A DNA stretch of 6,882 nucleotides from Nitrospirota bacterium (GTDB lineage: Bacteria > Nitrospirota > Thermodesulfovibrionia > Thermodesulfovibrionales > JdFR-88): the NCBI GenBank assembly GCA_021790695.1, contig JAJYGJ010000044.1:1-6882 (forward strand), read 5' to 3'. Position 1 is the first letter of the stretch. Every line of letters starts with the position of its first letter. Both the position numbers and the translations under genes were made by a program. The notes under the pieces are model-generated. The model did no database searches. It worked only from the letters and a program-made list of their open reading frames with translations, and had not been told where the DNA came from. Positions 1-6,265 of the stretch are shown here, piece by piece.

Positions 1-3000
1 CGATCTCCGGCCTGGACCGCCAGTTCCACCGCCGCCTTGAGGTCGTTGCCGCCCTTTGCGGCGAGCTTCGCCTTCCCGATCTCGAAATAATCCCTGCCTT
101 TCGCCACCACTTTGTCCGGAAACAGCTTCCCGTAATGGTGCACCGGCGTTTCGCAGGGCGCGATATTCATGCCCGCCTCCCGGATGGAGTCCTCCACCAG
201 CTCGTGCACCGGGTTTCTGAAACGTATTCTCCCGTCGTTCGGGAAGAGCCTCACTTTCGCGCTCGGGATCCATCCGGTGCCGGCCTGCTCGGGGTAAACG
301 CCGTCGTTTTCCCTCCAGCCCCAGACGCCCGGGGAAAGGGTGTAATTTCTCGTGATGATGTGATAAGCCGTGTTTTCAGGCCCCCTGAGAAGTGACCTCA
401 GCGCCTTGCGGCTGGACGCCGAGACGGCCTCGTCCGCGTCCATCACCAGGATCCAGCCGCCGGACGCCTTCGATATGGAAAAATTCCTCGCCGCTGAGAA
501 ATCCCCCGTCCAGGCAAAATCGAAGACCTTTGCCCCCAATGCCCGCGCGATGTCCCTCGTGCGGTCGGAAGATCCGGTGTCCACGACTATCATCTCGTCC
601 GAAAGCGGCCTGAGATTAAGGAGCGAACGCACAAGGTTGCCCGCCTCGTTCTTCACGATCATGCACATGGAAAGTTTTTTTGCTTTTTCTTTTTTACCGG
701 CGTCTTCCTCCACGATCTCCTTCGGGCCGACAACGTCCCTGATCCGGAGGGCGACCGCAAGCGAGGCGTCATCGACCCCGAAAGTCAAAAACGCCTCCTC
801 GAGCGTTTCAAGCGCCTCCCGGCTCCGGCCGCTCCTGACGTAAAACTCCGCGAGGATATGCCTTAAACGCCTCATGGACGGATAAAAGGCCGCAGCCTGC
901 TTCACAACCGGCACGGCCCTTCCGAACACGCCGTCATCGGACTTGGAAAGCTCCGCGACGGCGCTGTAATAATTGTTGATTATGTCGTCCGCCTGGGGGG
1001 AAAGGACAAAGGCCTTTTCAAAGAGATCAAATGCCTCCTGCTTTTTGCCCTCCGCCCATCTGATCGCTCCAAGGTTCGTGTACGCCTCCGCATAGCCGCC
1101 ATCGGCCTTTATCGCCTCTTCAAAAAAAGAAGCCGCCTCAGCCAGGGCCCCCTTTTTGAAATGTATGAGGCCCGTCAGATCGAGCGCCCCAGGACCCCGG
1201 CGGAGGTCCAGGGCCTCGCCGACCAGCCTTTCCGCCTCCTGCTCCTCTCCCAGGCCGTCGCTGCAATATCCCCTAATCTCGAGAGCCACGGCATCGGGGC
1301 CCGCGGATTCCGGCATGTTGGAGAGGACATCCAGGGCGTGCCTGAATTGCCCATTTTCGATCAGCATGCGGGCGAACCGGTAATAGAGCCCCTTTACGAA
1401 CGGGGCATCGGCAAGGGGGGAATTTTTGACCGCCTCAATAAATATCGCCACCGCAGTTTGAAGGTCGCCCTTCTGTCCCGCATGCGTCGCGGCGTCAAAG
1501 AGCTTTATGGCCCGCATCTTCCTCGCCTCCGGCCCCAGCGGATCGAGGCGGCCCCATTTTTTATCGAAAGCCGCCTTGTCCGGGTCTTCCCCGCCTTTTC
1601 CCCCGTCTCTTTTTTCACCCTCATCCGGCCCTTCCCTGTAGAGCAGGGCGCCGGCCGCTATGAAACACCTTGCGCCCGCAAGCACCGAGCGCTGCATGAA
1701 ATCCCATGCGGCATAATGGCGCGAACCGAAGGTCTCGTCGAAACCGCCTGTCTTCTCAAACAGCGCGCGGGGGAAAAGGAGGCAAAAATCGTCAAGTTTC
1801 TGCACGGGCACCCGGCAGTGCGCGTTTTTTTGCCGGAGGAGGCGCGCCTGCTCCCGCCAGACTTCGATCCCGATTTTTTCATCCTCGCCGTCCCCGGCCT
1901 CCCCGCCTGAAGGCGAGACCGCCCCCTGGAGCCCTTCCGCGCGGTTTGCTACCGGCCCGATCACAGGGGGCGCGGTCATGGCCTCGTCCCCGGAGCCCTC
2001 GATGTCCTCCATGCATTCCATCATCCCGGCGAGCCATCCTTCGGCCACCGCCGCGCCGCCCTCCATAAGGAGTATATATTCCCCTGAGGCCGTCTTTATC
2101 GCCTGGTTGGCGAACGCGGCAAAACCACCGCCGCTTATTCCGGCGGATTCCATTTCGATGAATTTGTATGCCGGGTTGGCGTCCGCCTGCTTCCTGAGCC
2201 ATCTGGCCCGGGCCCCGCCAGCGCAGCCGGCGAAGATTATCTCATGGGGCCGGCGGCTATGCTCCTCTATAAGACGCAGGCCCTTCTGGATGTCCTTCAG
2301 CCGCTCCGGGACCATGAGCACTATCGAAACCAGCCCTGGAACGTGGTCCTTTTTAGCAGCCGGTTCCCCCTCGGCGTCCTTTCCGCCGTCCCCTTTCACG
2401 CCGGACGGCGGGGCGCACGGATTTGGCGGGTTGGCGGGAGGCAATTTTTCTTTTCGGCCCGGTTCGCACCCGTCCGGCCCGGCTTTCTTTACTTTCTCCA
2501 ATGGTTCTATATTTATTGATGGTCCCGTAACCGTTTCCGCCCGGCTTTTCCCGTTTCCACCCGATTCGACCCAGGCCCGCGGAGTTTCCTGTTGCCCCTC
2601 GTCCGGCCCATGGGGTTTTCTTCCCGCGCTCTCTTTTTCCGCCAATTGCCGTTCCTCTTCGGTCAATGCGCGTTTGCGGAGTATAACGCGCATCTCGTCA
2701 ATCGCCCTCGGCTGCCTCAAAAGCGCCTCATCCGGCATTTTGCCTTTCAGGGTTTTCCCGTAATCGCTCAGGCCAAAATTCATGGAGGCCAGATCGAACC
2801 TGGCGTCGGTCCAGCCCAGATACCAGAACCAGTCCGTGTAATACAGCCAGCTTCGCTCGTTGAAGGCGTGTAAATGGGTAGGGTCCTGCCATGCGCCGTA
2901 GCTCAGGTCGTAAGGAACTCTTATGTCCATCTCCCCGCCTTCCCTCAGCAGCTTCAGGCATGAAGTCATGAAAACGGCAAGTTCCCGGATATGCTCGATA

Positions 3001-4127
3001 AGATGGCAGGCGATTATTTTATCGAATGATCCTTTTTCGATTGTGAATTCTCCGAAACGCTCGGTGCTGAGCGTTTTGCCGAACGGGAAGGGCTCATTCA
3101 GGTCGCAAACGATATCGGGTTTCCAGTAATCGTTGTAGTCCAGGTTCAAGCAGTCGGGTTTGAAATCCCTGCCGCTGCCCATGTTCAAACACCTCGGATA
3201 ATCCGTGGGAAAAGCGTTCTTTTCGACGGATTTTCCTCTTTCGGATTTCCCGTTTCCGCTCCGGAAAGATTCCGCCCATGCCAGGCCGGCCCGCAGATAA
3301 CCGGCCTCGTCCCTCTTTGAGAATATATCGAATGCGGCCTTTTCAAGCGCCGCTCGTCTTTCTTCATCATCGACCAGGGCCTTGCATTCGGAGACGAGAC
3401 GGCCGTAAGGCGCACGGACGAATGCGCCTTCAAGCCCCGGCTCAATGTCCGTGTTCTCATCGAATTCCGAGACCACGGCCTTGCGGTTTGAAAGCAGATA
3501 CGAGACCCGGTCCATCTCAAATATCTTCGACTCGTAAAAATGGATGTTCAGGTCCACCTTTGCCCTGGCGATATATGCGTCGAACGCCGCACCGTACACG
3601 CCGAATATGTGGACCACGCGTAGGCCTTCCCGCTCCAGCGCTTCCAGCACTTTTTTCCGCCTTTCGTTCATGGACCCGTGGAAAATGACGTCGATGTCCT
3701 GGGCACGGGCGGGTTTGATGCGCGTCAACTCCGGCCTGTACCCTATGGGGACATGGAACACGGCCTCCCTGTACCCTAGTGCGACGCACTTTTCAATGTT
3801 CCGGACACTGTAGTCCCAGACCGGAAAACACCCGAGCAGGGGTCTTACCGCCGCCCACATGGAAGAGGGATCGGCCTGCTCAAGGTTATAGATGATCGAT
3901 TTTTCGGGAAGGCCGGCCGCCTGCTCCGGCGTAAGGAGATGGGAACCAAAGATGATATTCAGACCGTCAGGAAGAAAATTGTTCACTCCCAGGGTCGCCT
4001 CGTAACCAAGCGCCCTGAGCCCGTAGAAAACATTCTCCGCTATCTGCCGGAATACCATGCTGTGCGGATACCCCGGCGGCGAAACGATGACCACCGCCGC
4101 TCTGTCTCCAACCGGATTTTTATTCAA
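1..4127 (-). CDS. Giant multidomain glycosyltransferase/methyltransferase/TPR protein (3' end outside window)
   Basis: A single frame runs 1375 codons from a TTG at 4127-4125 to the window edge without a stop. The TTG is chosen because GGAGGA lies 8 nt upstream and an in-frame TGA sits 11 codons before it. Domains seen, in residues: 1-290, a GT-B/CgeB-like glycosyltransferase (opens AVVIVSPPGYPHS; later DVIFHGSMNERRK and a FEMDRVSYLLSNRKAVVSE nucleotide-sugar-site-like segment); 308-490, class I SAM methyltransferase (LNMGSGRDF loop, FDKIIACHLIEHI); 495-595, low-complexity linker; 597-860, GT2-like domain lacking acidic motifs; 865-1140, TPR-like helical repeats (e.g. 979-1046, 1080-1117); 1150-1375, GT2 domain with LSMCMIVKNE, DTGSSDRT, DFSAARN and the DAD metal site at 1230-1232 (bases 440-432). 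Related GT2 proteins usually continue into more TPRs, so the true protein is probably longer. Inferred role: cytoplasmic assembly and methylation of a surface or protein-linked glycan; donor and acceptor are unknown. Single-protein status is directly seen; domain names rest on motif recognition. Confidence 0.9.
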   Translation of the reverse strand, partial: MNKNPVGDRAAVVIVSPPGYPHSMVFRQIAENVFYGLRALGYEATLGVNNFLPDGLNIIFGSHLLTPEQAAGLPEKSIIYNLEQADPSSMWAAVRPLLGCFPVWDYSVRNIEKCVALGYREAVFHVPIGYRPELTRIKPARAQDIDVIFHGSMNERRKKVLEALEREGLRVVHIFGVYGAAFDAYIARAKVDLNIHFYESKIFEMDRVSYLLSNRKAVVSEFDENTDIEPGLEGAFVRAPYGRLVSECKALVDDEERRAALEKAAFDIFSKRDEAGYLRAGLAWAESFRSGNGKSERGKSVEKNAFPTDYPRCLNMGSGRDFKPDCLNLDYNDYWKPDIVCDLNEPFPFGKTLSTERFGEFTIEKGSFDKIIACHLIEHIRELAVFMTSCLKLLREGGEMDIRVPYDLSYGAWQDPTHLHAFNERSWLYYTDWFWYLGWTDARFDLASMNFGLSDYGKTLKGKMPDEALLRQPRAIDEMRVILRKRALTEEERQLAEKESAGRKPHGPDEGQQETPRAWVESGGNGKSRAETVTGPSINIEPLEKVKKAGPDGCEPGRKEKLPPANPPNPCAPPSGVKGDGGKDAEGEPAAKKDHVPGLVSIVLMVPERLKDIQKGLRLIEEHSRRPHEIIFAGCAGGARARWLRKQADANPAYKFIEMESAGISGGGFAAFANQAIKTASGEYILLMEGGAAVAEGWLAGMMECMEDIEGSGDEAMTAPPVIGPVANRAEGLQGAVSPSGGEAGDGEDEKIGIEVWREQARLLRQKNAHCRVPVQKLDDFCLLFPRALFEKTGGFDETFGSRHYAAWDFMQRSVLAGARCFIAAGALLYREGPDEGEKRDGGKGGEDPDKAAFDKKWGRLDPLGPEARKMRAIKLFDAATHAGQKGDLQTAVAIFIEAVKNSPLADAPFVKGLYYRFARMLIENGQFRHALDVLSNMPESAGPDAVALEIRGYCSDGLGEEQEAERLVGEALDLRRGPGALDLTGLIHFKKGALAEAASFFEEAIKADGGYAEAYTNLGAIRWAEGKKQEAFDLFEKAFVLSPQADDIINNYYSAVAELSKSDDGVFGRAVPVVKQAAAFYPSMRRLRHILAEFYVRSGRSREALETLEEAFLTFGVDDASLAVALRIRDVVGPKEIVEEDAGKKEKAKKLSMCMIVKNEAGNLVRSLLNLRPLSDEMIVVDTGSSDRTRDIARALGAKVFDFAWTGDFSAARNFSISKASGGWILVMDADEAVSASSRKALRSLLRGPENTAYHIITRNYTLSPGVWGWRENDGVYPEQAGTGWIPSAKVRLFPNDGRIRFRNPVHELVEDSIREAGMNIAPCETPVHHYGKLFPDKVVAKGRDYFEIGKAKLAAKGGNDLKAAVELAVQAGD
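2340..2645 (-). other. Low-complexity hinge between methyltransferase and degenerate GT2 domains
   Basis: Residues 495-596 of the giant protein are rich in Gly, Pro, Lys, Glu and Asp, with no hydrophobic pattern expected of a folded domain (PPANPPNPCAPPSG and GVKGDGGKDAEGEPAAKK are typical). It separates the end of the methyltransferase domain from the start of the GT2-like domain, so it is most simply a flexible tether. The frame stays open through it, and both flanking domains are in the same frame, so this is not a frameshifted gene junction. A similar but shorter Gly/Lys-rich piece sits at residues 290-303, between the first two domains, and another at 832-852. Confidence 0.6.
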
Positions 4128-4135
4128 GTTTTTCT

Positions 4136-4141
4136 TCCTCC
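4136..4141 (-). promoter_or_regulatory. Ribosome binding site of the giant glycosyltransferase gene
   Basis: GGAGGA is followed by an 8-nt spacer (agaaaaac) and then TTG. This near-consensus Shine-Dalgarno site decides the non-ATG start: no ATG lies between the upstream in-frame TGA at 4160-4158 and this point. The first in-frame ATG is residue 24, which would remove the conserved-looking VVIVSPPG strand. Confidence 0.75.
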
Positions 4142-4186
4142 CAATCAGCCGAATGTATCAAAAACTTTGACCGGTTAAATGCAATT

Positions 4187-4213
4187 ATTATGCCAGTAAA
4201 ATCGGACTGGAAA
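4187..4213 (-). promoter_or_regulatory. Possible sigma-70-like extended -10 promoter for the giant gene
   Basis: In the AT-richer part of the intergenic gap, the minus strand reads TGGCATAAT at 4195-4187: an extended -10 (TGn) plus CATAAT, five of six to TATAAT. TTTCCA at 4213-4208 could be a weak -35 (four of six), but the spacer is only 15 nt, so the TG extension would have to carry recognition. It would give a leader of roughly 50 nt before the TTG start. This is a pattern match in a short AT-rich stretch and could be chance. Confidence 0.3.
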
Positions 4214-4239
4214 CGGCATAAATTTGACATTCCCATGAT

Positions 4240-4268
4240 AAAAAGAGCGGGGAAGGACGGCGCCGTCC
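4240..4268 (-). terminator. Possible intrinsic terminator after the FAD oxidoreductase gene
   Basis: Beginning 18 nt past the TGA stop of the FAD gene is the perfect 14-nt palindrome GGACGGCGCCGTCC (4268-4255). It can fold as a GC-rich hairpin with a small loop. A run of five T's on the transcribed strand (4244-4240) follows, but about 10 nt after the stem rather than directly. The position between two transcription units fits a terminator; the gap before the T-run makes it non-canonical. It might instead be a protein-binding palindrome. Confidence 0.35.
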
Positions 4269-4286
4269 GGCTTGTTTCCGGAAAGA

Positions 4287-5393
4287 TCAGAGGAGGCCGC
4301 AGACATATTTCCCGATTGCCAGCGAACTTGTCAGCCCGGGGGATTCCATTCCCAGGAGATTTATGAATTTCGGGTATCCCCTTTCAGCTTCATCCGCGAT
4401 ATAAAAGTCTTTGACTTCCCTGTCGGCGGGGCCCTGAATCTTCGGCCTGATACCGGCCGCATCCGGCGCCAGGTCATCGCAATCTATGCTTCTGAATATC
4501 TTTTTCGCCCCGGCGCAGAAATCTCCCGTTTTGAGGACGTCGACCGTGTAATCATCGATATCCGCGATATATTCGGCGTCGGGTCCGAACCTGAGCCTTC
4601 CGGCCAGGTCAATCGTTGCGTGGATGCCGAGGCCCGCGAGCCGTTCAGACGGCACCGGGTACACGAGATGACGGCAGGTGTGCCTGCCCGAGTAGGCAAA
4701 ATAGACCCCTTTGCACGGGAACTGCGCGGCGGGCGCCATTCCCAGGAGCATTGCAATCCCGGGCGCATGGAGCCCGGCCGAGTTTATTACATACTCCGAA
4801 GCGAATGTCGTGCCGTCTTGCAGGCCGACTTCGTACATGCCGCCGGAAAAACGGACCGACACGACGCCGAAACCATACAGCACGGTCCCGTTATTGGCCT
4901 TTATCTCCGCTTCCATGGACTTCATAAACCCGTGGGAATCGAAGACCCCCGTCTCGCGCGAGAAGATGGCCGAATGCACATTCATATCGGGTTCGATCTC
5001 AAGCGCTTCTCCGGCGCTCAGCCTTTCCACGTTTTCCACGCCGTTTTCAAGGGCCCTCGCGTACAGCCTTTCAAGCCCCTCAACCTCTCCCGCCACCGTC
5101 GCCACTATGAGCTTGCCGCATTTGTTGTACTTGACCCCATGCCTGTCGCAGAAACCGTAGAGGAGCCTCCTGCCCTCCACGCATAGCCTGTGTTTGAGCG
5201 AGCCCGCCGGATAATAGATTCCCGAATGTATGACCTCGCTGCTGCGGCTGCTCGCGCCCCTACCGAAGGTGTTTTCCTTCTCGACCACGAGGACATCGGT
5301 CTCACCCCTGTGGCTTTCGGAAAGCTCCCTGGCGATTGCCAGGCCTATTGCCCCAGCGCCTATGACGGTGAACCTGAAGGCGTATTCCGGCAT
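4287..5393 (-). CDS. FAD-dependent oxidoreductase, LhgO (L-2-hydroxyglutarate oxidase-like) family
   Basis: A 368-residue DAO-type flavoprotein. It starts MPEYAFRFTVIGAGAIGLA, whose GxGxxG (residues 12-17) is the FAD dinucleotide-binding loop, followed by an acidic residue ending the second strand (VVEKE). SSRSSEVIHSGIYY (about 48-61) and the C-terminal GMESPGLTSSLAIG (from 348) are hallmarks of the L-2-hydroxyglutarate dehydrogenase/oxidase branch. Length is near normal for that family, and no transmembrane segment or signal peptide is seen. Characterised relatives oxidise L-2-hydroxyglutarate to 2-oxoglutarate, but the family is broad and the substrate here is not established; the neighbouring sugar-nucleotide genes leave open a different 2-hydroxy acid or a sugar acid. 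ATG at 5393 is chosen over the TTG at 5399 because AGGA lies 7 nt upstream of the ATG but only 1 nt from the TTG. It follows the RmlD-like gene by 9 nt, so it is probably co-transcribed. Confidence 0.9.
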   Translation of the reverse strand: MPEYAFRFTVIGAGAIGLAIARELSESHRGETDVLVVEKENTFGRGASSRSSEVIHSGIYYPAGSLKHRLCVEGRRLLYGFCDRHGVKYNKCGKLIVATVAGEVEGLERLYARALENGVENVERLSAGEALEIEPDMNVHSAIFSRETGVFDSHGFMKSMEAEIKANNGTVLYGFGVVSVRFSGGMYEVGLQDGTTFASEYVINSAGLHAPGIAMLLGMAPAAQFPCKGVYFAYSGRHTCRHLVYPVPSERLAGLGIHATIDLAGRLRFGPDAEYIADIDDYTVDVLKTGDFCAGAKKIFRSIDCDDLAPDAAGIRPKIQGPADREVKDFYIADEAERGYPKFINLLGMESPGLTSSLAIGKYVCGLL

Positions 5394-5400
5394 TCCCAAG

Positions 5401-5404
5401 TCCT
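5401..5404 (-). promoter_or_regulatory. Ribosome binding site of the FAD oxidoreductase gene
   Basis: AGGA overlaps the TAG stop of the upstream RmlD-like gene and sits 7 nt before the ATG at 5393-5391. This spacing favours that ATG over the in-frame TTG at 5399-5397. The overlap of stop codon and binding site suggests translational coupling of the two genes. Confidence 0.5.
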
Positions 5405-6263
5405 ATGGGGAAGCCGCCAGATATTCGGTAAGGGCGGCCTTCCAGTGCGGCATCGAATCAAGTCCGATTTTCTCAAGCGCGGCATTTTCCAGCACGGAGT
5501 ATTTGGGGCGCGGGACCTTCGCCGGAAATTCGCCGGGCAAGGCCCTGGCGAGCCTGGTTCCGACACCTTTCAGTTCGAATACTGCGCGCGCGAACTCGTA
5601 CCAGGAGCAGCCGCCCCGGGACGTGCAATGATAAAGTCCGTAGGATTGCGTTTCAGTCAGTTTCACGAGCTGGTTCGCCACGTCCGGAGTGTGCGTCGGG
5701 GAGACGAATTCGTCGTCCACCACCCTGACCTCCTCCCGCTCGCGGGCAAGTTTCAGCATCAACTGGACGAAATTAAGTCCATTTTTGGCCCTGCACGGGG
5801 ATTTTCCATAGAGCGCGGACACCCGCGCCACGAAGTGCCTCTTCGCGATCGTCCTTACGAAAATCTCACCCGAAAGTTTCGTGTTGCCGTAAACGTTCAA
5901 GGGAGACGGGCAGTCCTCCTCGACATAGGGGGCGGCCTTCAGTCCGTCAAACACGTAATCGGTGCTGACATGGACCAGGACAAAACCCAGGTCGTTTGAA
6001 AGGACGGCCAGGTTCCGCGCCCCGGCTCCGTTTACCGCAAAGGCCCGCATGGGGTCTTTCTCGCACAGCTCGACATTGTGCGCGGCCGCCGTATTTATCA
6101 CAAGGTCCGGCTTGATTTCTCCAAGGACTTCCCGGCACGACTCGGGGGCCGAAACGTCCATCATGTCATGAGTGACGCCTGAGGTTTCAAAGCCGGCCCT
6201 CCGGTAGGCGGAGGACACATCCGAGCCCAACTGGCCGTTTGAGCCGATAACGCAGACCCTCAT
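5403..6263 (-). CDS. RmlD-like dTDP-4-dehydrorhamnose reductase family protein (sugar-nucleotide SDR)
   Basis: A 286-residue protein of the RmlD substrate-binding family (extended SDR fold), usual length for the family. Visible motifs: MRVCVIGSNGQLG, an N-terminal GxxGxxG NAD(P)-binding loop; VINTAAAHNVELCE (55-68); STDYVFDG (100-107) holding the catalytic Thr/Ser region; YGNTKLSGE with the catalytic YxxxK pair Tyr125/Lys129; SALYG (149-153); and RPKYSVLEN near the C-terminus. Characterised RmlD enzymes reduce dTDP-4-dehydro-L-rhamnose to dTDP-L-rhamnose with NAD(P)H; relatives make other 6-deoxy sugars. Two motifs diverge from typical RmlD (DEFVSPT at 184-190 where DQxGxPT is usual, and AAAHNVELCE where AAYTxVDxAE is usual), and no rmlA, rmlB or rmlC is in the window, so the exact product is uncertain. 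ATG at 6263 is chosen because AGGAGG lies 6 nt upstream; the GTG at 6269 directly abuts that site. It starts 2 nt after the upstream SDR gene's stop. Confidence 0.9.
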   Translation of the reverse strand: MRVCVIGSNGQLGSDVSSAYRRAGFETSGVTHDMMDVSAPESCREVLGEIKPDLVINTAAAHNVELCEKDPMRAFAVNGAGARNLAVLSNDLGFVLVHVSTDYVFDGLKAAPYVEEDCPSPLNVYGNTKLSGEIFVRTIAKRHFVARVSALYGKSPCRAKNGLNFVQLMLKLAREREEVRVVDDEFVSPTHTPDVANQLVKLTETQSYGLYHCTSRGGCSWYEFARAVFELKGVGTRLARALPGEFPAKVPRPKYSVLENAALEKIGLDSMPHWKAALTEYLAASP

Positions 6264-6265
6264 CC

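Noticed and set aside
1161..1910. Plus-strand open frame of 249 codons
   Set aside because: It is antisense to the degenerate GT2 and TPR part of the giant protein and has no recognisable domain; it is a shadow frame.
1978..2763. Plus-strand open frame of 261 codons, Ser/Pro-rich
   Set aside because: It is antisense to the linker and GT2-like domain; the Ser/Pro bias is the complement of the Gly/Lys/Glu-rich minus-strand coding.
1658..3789. Several short minus-strand frames of 60-110 codons that might suggest a broken gene
   Set aside because: They are in other frames from the continuous 1375-codon frame, which carries all the domain motifs; no frameshift is needed.
4224..4229. TTGACA on the plus strand, a perfect -35 hexamer
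   Set aside because: No supported plus-strand gene lies downstream and no convincing -10 was seen at the right spacing.
4272..5186. Plus-strand open frame of 304 codons
   Set aside because: It lies antisense to the FAD oxidoreductase, whose motifs are unmistakable. The plus-strand translation shows no recognisable family; long antisense frames are common in GC-rich genes.
5190..5999. Plus-strand open frame of 269 codons
   Set aside because: It is antisense across the FAD and RmlD-like genes and crosses their boundary, with no recognisable family.
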